Below, in pieces: positions 50,179 to 59,887 of a DNA stretch of 64,000 bases; position 1 is the first letter of the stretch; each line of letters starts with the position of its first letter. Source of the DNA: Candidatus Gastranaerophilales bacterium (GTDB lineage: Bacteria; Cyanobacteriota; Vampirovibrionia; Gastranaerophilales; Gastranaerophilaceae); contig CALUWJ010000002.1 of assembly GCA_944324455.1 (NCBI GenBank), forward strand, positions 62,001 to 126,000, in the 5' to 3' direction. The notes under the pieces are model-generated. The model did no database searches and was not told the DNA's origin. It saw only the letters and a list, made by a program, of their open reading frames with translations. Both the position numbers and the translations under genes were made by a program.

Positions 50179-50964
50179 ATATAAAATATATCCAAGATTT
50201 ATAATAGCGTATATCAAGATTAAAATACTTATAAATGATGCAATATGGATATTATTTATCGTTAAAACACTATCTAGTCTAATATTTTCAACAAAAAGCC
50301 TGATTAAAGAATAAAAAATTAAATATACAGAAAAAATAACACCATTATTAATATTTTTAAATTTGAGAAAAATAAAAAATAAAATCAAAAACAAGATAAA
50401 GTTCAAAAGACTTTCATATAAAAAAGTCGGATGAAAATATGAGAAATTTTTATATTCAAATGGTCTATAATATTCTTCAACAAAAAGCTTAATAAACCCG
50501 TTATAAGGCAAGCCAAACGCTTCTTGGTTAAAGTAATTGCCCCATCTGCCAATTGCTTGAGATAATGGCATAACCACAGCAAAACAATCGCAAAATCGAA
50601 AAAAAGAAAGTTTTTTATTTTTGCAATATAAAATAAAAAATATAATGGCAAAAAATATGGCACCATATATTGAAAGACCGCCATGGTTTACCATTATTAT
50701 TTCTTTTGGATACTGTAAGTAAAAATCTAAACTTCCGACAACATAAAATAATCTGGCTCCCAGTAAGGAAAAAAGAATCAAATATGATGAATTATCCAAA
50801 AAATCTTGGGCAGCAATTTTGCTAAATCTTTTTTTTAATATAAAATAAACTGAAATTATTCCAACAAAAATTGCAAACGTTAGGCATAATCCATAATATT
50901 TAATTGGATAATTAAATATATAAAATGCGACTGAACTGCTTGGATTTGGTATTACAAAAGACAT
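50158..50964 (-). CDS. lgt: prolipoprotein diacylglyceryl transferase
   Basis: Lgt moves diacylglycerol from phosphatidylglycerol to the lipobox cysteine of lipoproteins. The protein has seven hydrophobic segments, the GRWGNYFNQEAFG signature (here IGRWGNYFNQEAFGLPY), the HPTFLYES motif and a late ENIRLDS. The ATG at 50964 is preferred over a TTG at 50970. It lies 11 bases downstream of a TPR protein with a Cys near its signal peptide end, which may be a substrate. Length is 268 residues. Confidence 0.95.
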   Translation of the reverse strand: MSFVIPNPSSSVAFYIFNYPIKYYGLCLTFAIFVGIISVYFILKKRFSKIAAQDFLDNSSYLILFSLLGARLFYVVGSLDFYLQYPKEIIMVNHGGLSIYGAIFFAIIFFILYCKNKKLSFFRFCDCFAVVMPLSQAIGRWGNYFNQEAFGLPYNGFIKLFVEEYYRPFEYKNFSYFHPTFLYESLLNFILFLILFFIFLKFKNINNGVIFSVYLIFYSLIRLFVENIRLDSVLTINNIHIASFISILILIYAIINLGYILYKKERNY

Positions 50965-50975
50965 TATCAACTTTC

Positions 50976-51539
50976 TTATTGCTGATTATATTTAACTTTC
51001 ATTTCAGATAATTTATCATCATTTTGAGTAATTAATCTCGAAACTTCACTTGCATCATCTGCTGCAGGTAAAATTGAAATGTATTTTTTATAATTTTCAT
51101 TTGCTTTTTGTAAATAGTCTATAAATTTAACACCTGCACTATATTCATCAGCAGGGTTTGTATATTTGATTTCTTCGATCTCATTATCATCGTTTCTTTT
51201 TTCAAATAAAGCATGCGCAGCACAATCGTAAGCAACACCCAAAGTATAATTGATTGCAGGTTCATCTTTAATTAATTTATTTGCAATTTCAGCTTGCTGT
51301 ACTGCTTTTTCGCACTGATTAACTCTAACATAAGCAACTGCAAGATTGTAATGTGATTCATAGACATTTGGATCTAAATCAATTGATGATTCAAGTCTTG
51401 AAATTGCAGAAGATGGGTCACCCTCATCTAAGTATTTGGCTGCAATTTCATTTAATTCTTGCACAGCAAGAGTATGAATACATGCGCTTGAAAATACCGC
51501 ACAAAATAACAAGGAAACAAAAACAAATAATTTTCTCAT
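50976..51539 (-). CDS. TPR-repeat lipoprotein
   Basis: The 187-residue protein has a signal peptide ending in VFSSAC, with Cys at about 20. The -3 residue is Ser rather than Leu, so the lipobox is imperfect. Then come about three TPR units (DEGDPSSAISRLESSIDLDP, YESHYNLAVAYVRVNQCEKA and a third). TPR lipoproteins in the envelope act as scaffolds, for example in pilus or outer membrane assembly. It is in operon with lgt, 11 bases downstream. Confidence 0.82.
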   Translation of the reverse strand: MRKLFVFVSLLFCAVFSSACIHTLAVQELNEIAAKYLDEGDPSSAISRLESSIDLDPNVYESHYNLAVAYVRVNQCEKAVQQAEIANKLIKDEPAINYTLGVAYDCAAHALFEKRNDDNEIEEIKYTNPADEYSAGVKFIDYLQKANENYKKYISILPAADDASEVSRLITQNDDKLSEMKVKYNQQ

Positions 51540-51648
51540 AATAAAATCCTACTTTGTAAAAAATATATTAAGGTTATACTATTATAAGAATATTTATGTT
51601 AAATTAAAATGTAAATCATTCATTTGATTAGTTTTTTGTGCGGAATTT

Positions 51649-52440
51649 ATGGAAAATAATAATTTACTAATACTGGAATATCAGGATAACTTTGCAGACA
51701 ATCTTTCAATATATGCCTACGGTAAAATTCTTGAAAAAAAACAAAAAAGAAAATGCTTTTATGAAAATAATACCCAAAAAAGAGTTAAATTTGAAAATTC
51801 CATGGCATTTTTTAACCTTGATTGTGGTTATATATCGACCAACAGGGTAAAAAATCTTACAAAAGAAGCTTTTTATTATAATCAAATCATAATAAATGAC
51901 AAAAAAATTGATAAAGAGATAAAATCAAAGAAATCAAAAAATAAAATTCTTGATTTAAAACATTTTAAGATTGATGATATTCCTTTAATTACAGATGATA
52001 TTCTTAAAGCATTAGAATTCAACAATTGTGATTTTGTCAAAAACTATATTTTGCTTGAAGAAATTTCCACAGTTAATTCAATAGGAGTTTATGTAAGTCC
52101 TAGCGATGTTATTAGTAATGGTGTAGATTGGGAATATATTTCAAAATCAGCTTATAGGCTTAATAAATATATTAAAAAACCAGTTTTATATGTATTTTCT
52201 ACAAAAGATATTTCAAATAATATAAATGTTGATATCAAAACAAAATTTATTTGTTTAAATGATTGGAAAGAAGAATTCTATTTGCTTAGCGCTTGTAAAC
52301 ACAAAATACTGCTTGATTCACCAATGTCTTATTCGGAAAATTTTTGGTCGATTGTTTTAAATCAAAAAGAATATTATTTAAATGCTTTTAATAAAAAATT
52401 AAAAGTAAAAAATAAACCTTTAAATTGGATTAGAATATAA
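51649..52440 (+). CDS. degenerate GT11 (alpha-1,2-fucosyltransferase)-like protein
   Basis: The 263-residue protein follows the GT11 outline. At the N-terminus NLSIYAYGKILEKKQKRK stands where the family has GNQMFQYAxGKxL. A central SIGVYVSPSDV stands where the GDP-fucose motif HxRRGD is expected, so the His and both Arg are replaced. PVLYVFSTKDI and FYLLSACKHKILLDSPMSYS, then NFWSIVLN, match the late family motifs. Fold retention with loss of key residues suggests an inactive or re-purposed enzyme. A weak GCGGA precedes the ATG. It ends directly before the convergent GerMN gene. Confidence 0.6.
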   Translation: MENNNLLILEYQDNFADNLSIYAYGKILEKKQKRKCFYENNTQKRVKFENSMAFFNLDCGYISTNRVKNLTKEAFYYNQIIINDKKIDKEIKSKKSKNKILDLKHFKIDDIPLITDDILKALEFNNCDFVKNYILLEEISTVNSIGVYVSPSDVISNGVDWEYISKSAYRLNKYIKKPVLYVFSTKDISNNINVDIKTKFICLNDWKEEFYLLSACKHKILLDSPMSYSENFWSIVLNQKEYYLNAFNKKLKVKNKPLNWIRI

Positions 52441-53070
52441 TTAGTCTAAAGGCTGTTTAATATATACTCCATCACCGCCAAGGTATTCAACTTGAGTACC
52501 ATCTATATATAAATAAACACTTTTATTAGGGGCATATAATTTAACCGTCTTTGATAATTGCTTAACCCTGTTTTCTATACTTTGAGATCCGCCGCCATTT
52601 CCAAAATTAGACGAAAGATTAACGATAACTTTGTTGTTTTGATTTTGCACTGATATTAAATCAACATTTGGAGGTATTTCAGAGTAATAACCGTTTTTTG
52701 ATTCAGATATAACAGGACCTCTTAATAAAATATTTAGTGCTTTACTTAATCCCACAGGGTTTTGAAATTCTCTTTTAACTAGGGTCAATTTACCGCTGTT
52801 GCTATAAAAACAAACCTTAGAATAATAAACAGGTTTTTTATTGTCTTGTTTTATAGGTTCAGGGGTTTGATTTTTTATTTCTTTAGATGTATCTTGTTTT
52901 GTTTCATTATTTTCCTTAGCTTTTAATGGATGGTCATCATGTATTCCAAACACCGGATTATTAGATGACAATTTTAATCCGCTATAACTGTCGGATGACA
53001 CATATTGATAGAATAAAAAACCCAAGGCTGCTATTAAACATACAAAAAAAGTTTTAAAAAAAGTATTCAT
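52441..53070 (-). CDS. membrane-anchored GerMN-domain protein
   Basis: The ATG at 53070 gives 209 residues (a TTG at 53076 is possible). An N-terminal membrane helix at about 5-24 is followed by a Lys/Asn/Thr-rich linker and a C-terminal GerMN domain (about 85-205): VCFYSNSGKLTLVKREF, LSKALNILLRGP, EIPPNVDLISVQNQNNKVIV, NLSSNF and KSVYLYIDGTQVEYLGG. GerMN domains occur in GerM and LpqB and are found in envelope proteins. Their ligand is not well known. It overlaps truB by 4 bases. Confidence 0.85.
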   Translation of the reverse strand: MNTFFKTFFVCLIAALGFLFYQYVSSDSYSGLKLSSNNPVFGIHDDHPLKAKENNETKQDTSKEIKNQTPEPIKQDNKKPVYYSKVCFYSNSGKLTLVKREFQNPVGLSKALNILLRGPVISESKNGYYSEIPPNVDLISVQNQNNKVIVNLSSNFGNGGGSQSIENRVKQLSKTVKLYAPNKSVYLYIDGTQVEYLGGDGVYIKQPLD

Positions 53071-53918
53071 TTGCAACTATCCTTAAATATTTTCTTTGGT
53101 TTAATTAAATTATCCGATAAAACTGCAAATGATACAAGTTTGTTATTATTTGTTAATAGAATTTTATCAAAGTTTATAGCTTGTCGCGGGCTAATAAAAT
53201 TGCCATTTACAATTTTTTTAAATTCATCATCCTCAAGTTCATATTTATGAAACATGAGTACATCTAATGGATTTATTAAATTATATTTTTCATCATCAAG
53301 ATTATTAGCACTTTCATACAAAAAATTACCTGCTTTTGTCCTTATCAAATCTGTTAAATATGCACCACATCCTAATTTCATACCTAAATCATGAGCAAGA
53401 GAGCGAATATAAGTACCTTTTTTGCAATTGACTTTAATTTTTACTTTGTCAAAATTATTAAAATCAAGAATTTCAATTGCGTAAATCTCAATTTTTCGAG
53501 AAAAAGACGCAATATCAATATCTTGATTTTTTCTTGCTATATCACATAATTTTTTGCCATTAAATTTTATTGCAGAATATTTTGGGGGAATTTGCATACT
53601 TTCACCTAAAAAAGAATTAAGCGCGTTGTGCAGTATTGATATTGACACCTCTGGCTTTTTGATAAATATCTTTTCACCTTCGTCATCGTATGTTGTTGAT
53701 TCATAACCCAGACAAATATCTGCAATATATTCTTTATCGGAATTTAAATAATCGAGCAATTTTGTTGCAGAACCAACCCCAACCTGCATTACACCTGAAG
53801 CCAAAGGATCAAGTGTGCCGGAGTGTCCAATTTGTTTAATATTAAGCCTTTTTCTTAATTTTCTTATTAAATCAAATGAAGTTATACCTTTAGGCTTAAT
53901 TATATTTAAAAAATACAT
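53067..53918 (-). CDS. truB: tRNA pseudouridine(55) synthase
   Basis: TruB makes pseudouridine 55 in the T loop of tRNAs. The catalytic Asp is at about residue 37 in QIGHSGTLDPLASGVMQVGV, with KPKGITSFD before it; other family marks are YIADICLGYESTTYDDEGE, PPKYSAIKFNGKKLCDIAR and KGTYIRSLAHDLGMKLGCGA. The 283 residues include a shortened C-terminal part. It shares one base with rbfA (TAATG), in the conserved infB-rbfA-truB order. Confidence 0.96.
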   Translation of the reverse strand: MYFLNIIKPKGITSFDLIRKLRKRLNIKQIGHSGTLDPLASGVMQVGVGSATKLLDYLNSDKEYIADICLGYESTTYDDEGEKIFIKKPEVSISILHNALNSFLGESMQIPPKYSAIKFNGKKLCDIARKNQDIDIASFSRKIEIYAIEILDFNNFDKVKIKVNCKKGTYIRSLAHDLGMKLGCGAYLTDLIRTKAGNFLYESANNLDDEKYNLINPLDVLMFHKYELEDDEFKKIVNGNFISPRQAINFDKILLTNNNKLVSFAVLSDNLIKPKKIFKDSCK

Positions 53919-54268
53919 TAAATTTCGCCGCGTTCTATTTTGTTTATCAAATCCATCATTTTTGCGCCATGTTCTAAAGAATCATCAAGAATAAATAATA
54001 ATGACGGAGTTTTTCTTAATCGTATTCTTTTGCCTACCTCATGACGAATTTGGCCTGTATGTCTTTCTAATGCAATAGACGTTTTTTTCTTTTGTTCATC
54101 AGTTCCATATACACTATAAAATACTCTTGCAGCAGAATTGTCAGATGAAACATCAACATCAACAATTGAAACCATACCGCATATTGCAGGGTCTTTTATC
54201 TCGCGAAATATAATATCTGATATTTCCCTCATTAAAGCTTTTCTAACTCGTTCATTTCTTAAAGACAT
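53918..54268 (-). CDS. rbfA: 30S ribosome-binding factor A
   Basis: RbfA helps mature the 30S subunit and 16S 5' end. The 116-residue KH-type protein has RVRKALMREISDIIFREIKD and VDVSSDNSAARVFYSVYG. The C-terminal HEVGKRIRLRKTPSLLFILD, then DSLEHGAKM is typical. Length is normal. It follows infB by 14 bases. Confidence 0.96.
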   Translation of the reverse strand: MSLRNERVRKALMREISDIIFREIKDPAICGMVSIVDVDVSSDNSAARVFYSVYGTDEQKKKTSIALERHTGQIRHEVGKRIRLRKTPSLLFILDDSLEHGAKMMDLINKIERGEI

Positions 54269-54282
54269 ATATATTCTTTCAT

Positions 54283-56781
54283 TTACACAAGTGTCTGTGG
54301 TTCAACTTCTTTTGTGGTAGATACTTCTATAATATCACCTTCTTGAATATCATTGAATTTAGAGAATGATATACCGCATTCAAAGCCTTCTTTAACTTCC
54401 TTAACGTCATCTTTAAAACGTTTTAATTGGTCAATTTCGCCTTTAAATATTTCTTCGCCATTTCTTATTAAACGGGCAGTTTTAGAGCGAACAATCTTGC
54501 CTTCTGTTACGTAACAACCTGCAATTTTAGTTGTTTTGCCAATAGTAAATACAGCCCTAACTTCAGCTTTACCTAATTCAACATCTTCAATTTCAGGAGA
54601 TAACAATGATAACATTGTTTTTTCAATATCTTCTAATACTTGATATATAATATCATATTTTTTAATTTTAACACCTTCTTTTTGCGCTGAAATTAAAGCA
54701 TTAGAATCTTCTTTAACCGTAAAACCAAGAATAATTGCATTTGATGCACTGGCTAACATAACATCCGCTTCAGAAATATCACCAACACCAACATGAACAA
54801 TTTTAGGCACCACTTTAGATGATTTTACATTTTGAATAGCTTGAGAAACAGCTTCAGCTGAACCATTTGTATTGGCTTTGATAATTAAATTCAAGTTAGT
54901 TACCTCGCTATCCGCCATGGCCTCTTTTTGAACATGTGCTGCTGTCATAGCTTCAAGCCTTGTTGAGCGTTCTTGCTGTTTACGTTCTTCAACAATTTGC
55001 TTCATAATTTTTTCATTTTTAACAACTTCAAACAAATCACCTGCTTGAGGAACTTCGTTTAAACCTAAAATTTCTACAGGTGTAGATGGACCAGCAGTTC
55101 GAACTCTTTTGCCGGAGTCATCTAATAAAGCTCTAACTTTACCACCAACGGTACCAACAACAATTGAATCACCAACTTTTAAAGTACCATTTTGAACAAG
55201 CATTGTTGCAACAGGGCCTTTTCCTTTGTCTAAGTTAGCTTCAATGATAACACCTGTTGCAGGGCATTTTTCAACTGCTTTTAATTCTTGCATATCTGCA
55301 ACAAGCAAGATATATTCAAGCAATTCATCTATTCCTGTTTTTTGTAATGCTGATACCGGAACACAAATTGTATCTCCGCCCCATTTTTCAGGAATTAAAT
55401 TATGTTCTGTTAATTCTTGTAAAACTTTATCAGGGTTAGCATCTGGTTTATCCATTTTATTTATTGCAACGATGATAGGAACTCCAGCTGAACGAGCATG
55501 TGATATACTTTCAACTGTTTGGGGCATAACGCCGTCATCGGCCGCTACGACTAAAACAGCTATATCTGTTGATTGCGCACCTCTTAAACGCATTTGTGTA
55601 AATGCTTCATGTCCCGGAGTGTCGATAAAAACAATTTTTCTTTTATCCAACCAAACTGTATAAGCACCGATGCTTTGCGTAATTCCGCCAACTTCAGTAT
55701 GAACAATTTTATGTTTAGATGCTCTAATCGAATCCAATAAGGTTGTTTTACCATGGTCAACGTGACCCATAACGGTTACAACGGGAGCGCGCTTAATAAT
55801 ATCCTCAGGTTTTGCATTTAAAAGATACTTATTTACTTCTTCTTTTTCTTCTTCTTGGGCAATAAATGCCTCAATATCTTCTTCTAAAACTTCGATTTCA
55901 AAATTTTGAGCAACTTTTTTAGCTGTATCGGTATCTATAGGGGTATTAACAGTAACCATAATACCTTCAAGCATTAAGAATTTTATTATTTCAGCAGGAG
56001 TTTTTCTAATTTTTTCGCTGAGTTCGCCAACGGTCATTGGTTTATTGATTACAACAGAACTAACATCTTCTTGTGCGGCAACTTCTTGAGTATGCTTTTT
56101 GTGTTTATTTTGAACAGCCTTTTCTAAGCTTATTCTTTCCTGTTCTTCTCGCTTGTTTGAATTTCCGTAATCCTTTTTCTTTTTCTTGCCATTACGGCTT
56201 TGATTAGCATACATTTCTTGCGAAATAATATGTCTTTTAATCGGTTGATTTTGTTGCGGTTCTTTTTGTTGTTTTGGTTTTTTATCTTGCTTTTCAGTCT
56301 TCTGTTCTTGAGGCTTAGGCTGCTTAGAAAAATTCTTTCTGGTCATTGAGGGCAAACTTGACAATTTATCAGTTGAATTTTCAATTTGAATTTTTTTATC
56401 CGGTTGTTTTTCCGAAACAATCTGAGTTTTTGAATGTTCAAGTTGTTTTTCTTTTTCAACTTTCTGCTTATTTTCAACCGCGTGTGACGCGCTTCTGACA
56501 ATTTCAAGTTTCGATACAGTTTTAATAATTGGAGCTTCATTATTTCGTTTTTGTTCAACTTGCATTTCTTCAGATTGTTTTTGCTTTTTTACAACAAATG
56601 CTTTTGGTTTAATTGTTGTCTTTTGAGAAGGATTAGCATAAAAAGACCTGATTTTTGAAATATAGCTGTCTCCAACTGTTGAGCTATGCGACTTCAAAGA
56701 CAACCCCAACATCTCGTTTGCCTTTTCAATCAGTTCTTTTGATGTTATATTTAATTCTTTTGCAAGTTCGTGTACTCTCAT
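54283..56781 (-). CDS. infB: translation initiation factor IF-2
   Basis: IF-2 is the GTPase that brings initiator tRNA to the ribosome. Start at the ATG at 56781 (GGAGC upstream), giving 832 residues, with the IF2_N domain MRVHELAKELNITSKELIEK at the front. A Lys/Gln-rich low-complexity linker spans about 55-240; a second IF2_N-like domain (MTVGELSEKIRKTPAEIIKF) follows. The G domain has GHVDHGKT at about 339-346, DTPGHEAF, NKMD. Domains III-IV end the protein. The 51 bases open upstream of the ATG are not coding. nusA and rimP, often upstream, are not here. Confidence 0.97.
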   Translation of the reverse strand: MRVHELAKELNITSKELIEKANEMLGLSLKSHSSTVGDSYISKIRSFYANPSQKTTIKPKAFVVKKQKQSEEMQVEQKRNNEAPIIKTVSKLEIVRSASHAVENKQKVEKEKQLEHSKTQIVSEKQPDKKIQIENSTDKLSSLPSMTRKNFSKQPKPQEQKTEKQDKKPKQQKEPQQNQPIKRHIISQEMYANQSRNGKKKKKDYGNSNKREEQERISLEKAVQNKHKKHTQEVAAQEDVSSVVINKPMTVGELSEKIRKTPAEIIKFLMLEGIMVTVNTPIDTDTAKKVAQNFEIEVLEEDIEAFIAQEEEKEEVNKYLLNAKPEDIIKRAPVVTVMGHVDHGKTTLLDSIRASKHKIVHTEVGGITQSIGAYTVWLDKRKIVFIDTPGHEAFTQMRLRGAQSTDIAVLVVAADDGVMPQTVESISHARSAGVPIIVAINKMDKPDANPDKVLQELTEHNLIPEKWGGDTICVPVSALQKTGIDELLEYILLVADMQELKAVEKCPATGVIIEANLDKGKGPVATMLVQNGTLKVGDSIVVGTVGGKVRALLDDSGKRVRTAGPSTPVEILGLNEVPQAGDLFEVVKNEKIMKQIVEERKQQERSTRLEAMTAAHVQKEAMADSEVTNLNLIIKANTNGSAEAVSQAIQNVKSSKVVPKIVHVGVGDISEADVMLASASNAIILGFTVKEDSNALISAQKEGVKIKKYDIIYQVLEDIEKTMLSLLSPEIEDVELGKAEVRAVFTIGKTTKIAGCYVTEGKIVRSKTARLIRNGEEIFKGEIDQLKRFKDDVKEVKEGFECGISFSKFNDIQEGDIIEVSTTKEVEPQTLV

Positions 56782-56851
56782 AGTGCTCCATTTTATTTTC
56801 AAATAATAACTTGTAATTATAAAATAACACAAGCATACTATTAAGTACAGT

Positions 56852-58114
56852 CTAAATATTTAATTGTTCAATTTTTATTAAAGCCCAAGGACCATTTTTT
56901 ATTTTTTTTGCATAAAACTTGATAAAAACGGTATTTTTTATTTTAGGATTATTAATGTTAATTTCAGATGGTAATTTTATATGTACGTCTGACAACACAT
57001 CATAAAAATTTAAATTTAGCGTTTTTGAAATAATTTTTTTCTCTACAATATATTCTCTGGAATTTATAATTAATTCAATTTTTACATATAAAGAATTTAA
57101 AATATATTTCGTATTATTTTTCAAATCAAATAATAAGACATAGTTATCATTATTGTTAAACCATTTTTTATTATTTTTAATATAAACATTTTCAATTAAA
57201 ATATCGTCTTTATAAATATAATATTTTAAAAGCTGCTTTTTAAATCTGGATAACTTTGTAGAGTAATAATTAACACTTCCTAATTTATTTGCTGCTTTTG
57301 AATCATTTATTAAATCATTTAAAAGTTTATTGTATAAATAAGGATTTACAATATAGGGATTTTTATTAAACACTTCTGAAATATATCTGTCAGCTTGAAT
57401 TTTATCGATATCTACATAAATAAGACCTAATTTATATTTTGCAAGCAATTTTTCGGATAATTTGAGTGAATTATTTAAGTTTAAAATTGCATCTTGCGGA
57501 TTATTATTTTGAATATTGTAATCAGCAAGTTTAATATATGAATTTGCATACTTTTCTTTAATTATATTTAAATATTTGAAATCATTTAATGCTTTTGCAT
57601 ATTTGTATGCAACCTGATAAGCCTTGTTGGCTCCCTGAGGTTGATTATCTTTCTCTAGATTATCCCCAAGACTTTCATAGATTCGAGCCTTATATTGGTT
57701 ATGATATTTATTGCTCATATTCAATTCTTCTGCAATTATTGCAGATGTTGCATAAAGCGAATGCTTTGAACAAAAAATTGCATATCTAAACAGCGAATAA
57801 TCAGATCTTGAAGATTTTTTTAGAGCTGAATTATAAAATTCTTCCGCTTTATCTAGCTTATTTAATGATTCATATATTTCAGCCAATTTAATGTCAATAT
57901 AATAATTTAAAGGTTCATTCGATTGGCGTTTTTCTAATTCTCCAATTGTGCAAAAAGTCGAAAGATTGGCCATATTAAGTTCTTCTTCATTAACTTTTTG
58001 TTCACTTGTAAACAAAAGATTTAATTCAATACACAAACACAGAACTACAACGACAAATGCTGCAATTATAAATGTAAAAACATATTCTTTTATACCATTG
58101 TGTGTTTTATTCAT
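56852..58114 (-). CDS. membrane-anchored TPR protein
   Basis: Start at 58114 (ATGAATAA overlaps the mgtC stop region by 8 bases). The 420-residue protein has one membrane helix near residues 12-38 and then several degenerate TPR units (YYIDIKLAEIYESLNKLDKA, then EEFYNSALKKS; YESLGDNLEKDNQPQGANKA; IKLADYNIQNNNPQDAILNL). The last about 130 residues are beta-rich with basic patches and no known domain. Position just before infB is probably incidental. It may organise an envelope complex. Confidence 0.8.
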   Translation of the reverse strand: MNKTHNGIKEYVFTFIIAAFVVVVLCLCIELNLLFTSEQKVNEEELNMANLSTFCTIGELEKRQSNEPLNYYIDIKLAEIYESLNKLDKAEEFYNSALKKSSRSDYSLFRYAIFCSKHSLYATSAIIAEELNMSNKYHNQYKARIYESLGDNLEKDNQPQGANKAYQVAYKYAKALNDFKYLNIIKEKYANSYIKLADYNIQNNNPQDAILNLNNSLKLSEKLLAKYKLGLIYVDIDKIQADRYISEVFNKNPYIVNPYLYNKLLNDLINDSKAANKLGSVNYYSTKLSRFKKQLLKYYIYKDDILIENVYIKNNKKWFNNNDNYVLLFDLKNNTKYILNSLYVKIELIINSREYIVEKKIISKTLNLNFYDVLSDVHIKLPSEININNPKIKNTVFIKFYAKKIKNGPWALIKIEQLNI

Positions 58115-58805
58115 AATATTCTCTGATCTCAATGGATTCAACATTGTTTATTTGTTTGAAAATTTCATTTATATCTTTAATCGATTTTTTAGTAGAAACA
58201 ACTCCTTTAAAGCTTAATTCATTTGAATTTAGCAACTTTTTATTAAATTTAAATATTTTATGAAAATTTGTTTCAAAAATCTGCTGAATTTTATCGCATT
58301 CATCTAATGAAGCACAAATTGTTATTTCAAAAAGCGTATAAAATATTTTTCTTTTAGATAAAAAATTTTTTTCCAGTCTTCTAATTAAAATTAAAACAAC
58401 CAAAGTAACCAATGAGGCTAATATTGCTGTCATATATTCACCACAACCGCATGACATACCAATAGCAGCGCATATCCACAATGTAGCTGCAGTAGTAATT
58501 CCAGACACGCTAGTTCCATGACGCATAACAGTACCTGCACCGATAAAACCAATACCGGTAATAACTTGTGCTGCAATACGAGCAGGGTCATTGGTACCTA
58601 TAACATCAACTGCAATATGCATTTTAAAACCATAAATTGATAGTATCGTAAAAACGCAAGCACCCAATGAAACTAATATGTGCGTTCTTAAACCCGCAAA
58701 TTTTCCTGTTAATTCTCTTTCAATACCAGGGATGAAAGCAAGTAATGTGGCTAAAATAATTCTAAACAGTATAATAATATTTGGATCAAGTGCTGTTACT
58801 TCCAT
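58107..58805 (-). CDS. mgtC: MgtC/SapB-family membrane protein
   Basis: The 232-residue protein has about five membrane helices in its first 140 residues: FRIILATLLAFIPGIERELT, GLRTHILVSLGACVFTILSI, QVITGIGFIGAGTVMRHGTS and ITTAATLWICAAIGMSCGCG. These are the MgtC hallmark motifs. A C-terminal cytoplasmic domain (about 80 residues) follows. MgtC proteins help growth at low magnesium and affect the F1Fo ATP synthase in some pathogens. It follows the oppC-like gene by 17 bases in the same direction. Confidence 0.9.
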   Translation of the reverse strand: MEVTALDPNIIILFRIILATLLAFIPGIERELTGKFAGLRTHILVSLGACVFTILSIYGFKMHIAVDVIGTNDPARIAAQVITGIGFIGAGTVMRHGTSVSGITTAATLWICAAIGMSCGCGEYMTAILASLVTLVVLILIRRLEKNFLSKRKIFYTLFEITICASLDECDKIQQIFETNFHKIFKFNKKLLNSNELSFKGVVSTKKSIKDINEIFKQINNVESIEIREYYE

Positions 58806-58822
58806 ATTTAATTCCCTATAAA

Positions 58823-59887
58823 CTATGTTTTCGGATCAAGAATATCTCTTATTTTATCGCCTAATACATTAAAAGACAAAACTGCAATAAAAATTAAAAA
58901 ACCGGGGGTCAAAAGCCAAGGTCTATATATAATATTTGCAAATTCTTGAGCTTCTCTTAACATATTTCCCCAACTTGCATCCGGCAACTGAATTCCGAGC
59001 CCTAAAAAACTTAAACCGGATTCGGCAAGAATATATGATGGCACCGATAAAGTTATTGCTATTATGACATAGCTTGATGTTTGAGGCAAAATATGCTTTA
59101 ATATTATTCTTTTTCTTGATGCACCGATAGTTTCAATAGATTTAATGTATTCTTGATTTTTAATAGATAAAACCATGCCTCGTATAACTCTTGAAAAACC
59201 AGCCCAGCCAATTAAAGCCAATATTGCGGTAATCAAAGTAAATCTTTGCACTGATGTCATATTAGAAGGTAATATAGATGCTAAAATAATTAATAAATAA
59301 AAACTTGGAATAGACATTATAGCTTCAGCAACTCTCATAAAGATTTTATCTGTAAGTCCACCAAAATACCCCGAAATACCGCCATAAATTGCACCAATCG
59401 GGAAAGAAATTAATAAAGCCAAAAAACCAATTGTAAGAGAAATTCTTCCGCCAAAAAATAACCTTGAATAGACATCATGCCCATTGATATCAGTTCCCAA
59501 TAAAAATAAATTGCAATCGTCCGGTTTTGAAATTAAATGTATATTTGTTTTAAAAATGCCAAGTAATTTATATTCGTATCCTTTACCAAAAAGACTAATC
59601 GGATACTTTTTATCTCTATTTTGTTTGTATTCTATTGTCAAATAGTCTTTATTAAAAGATTTAATGTAGTTATATGTATACGGATGTTTTACAATTTTAT
59701 TATTCTTATCAAGAACATAAATGTTACTTGGCGGTTGATACGCTAATTTGCGATTTGCATATGTAGAGGGATAAAGTGCAAAAAAATCAGCAAACAAAAT
59801 TAAAACATACATTAAAATAAGTATAATTAAAGCAATAAAAGGAATTTTATCTTTTTTTATCTTGATAAAAAAATCGCTAAATTTCAC
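58823..59887 (-). CDS. peptide ABC transporter permease, OppC/DppC type
   Basis: The 354-residue permease has an N-terminal helix (KIPFIALIILILMYVLILFA), a soluble loop of about 100 residues, and the ABC permease core with GTDINGHDVYSRLFFGGRIS, the typical OppC start, and the EAA motif IETIGASRKRIILKHILPQT. The long N-terminal loop resembles OppC-type permeases with inserted periplasmic segments. It starts immediately next to the oppB-like gene (0-base gap). Binding protein and ATPase genes are not in the window. Substrate probably peptides or a nickel/peptide-like ligand. Confidence 0.92.
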   Translation of the reverse strand: MKFSDFFIKIKKDKIPFIALIILILMYVLILFADFFALYPSTYANRKLAYQPPSNIYVLDKNNKIVKHPYTYNYIKSFNKDYLTIEYKQNRDKKYPISLFGKGYEYKLLGIFKTNIHLISKPDDCNLFLLGTDINGHDVYSRLFFGGRISLTIGFLALLISFPIGAIYGGISGYFGGLTDKIFMRVAEAIMSIPSFYLLIILASILPSNMTSVQRFTLITAILALIGWAGFSRVIRGMVLSIKNQEYIKSIETIGASRKRIILKHILPQTSSYVIIAITLSVPSYILAESGLSFLGLGIQLPDASWGNMLREAQEFANIIYRPWLLTPGFLIFIAVLSFNVLGDKIRDILDPKT

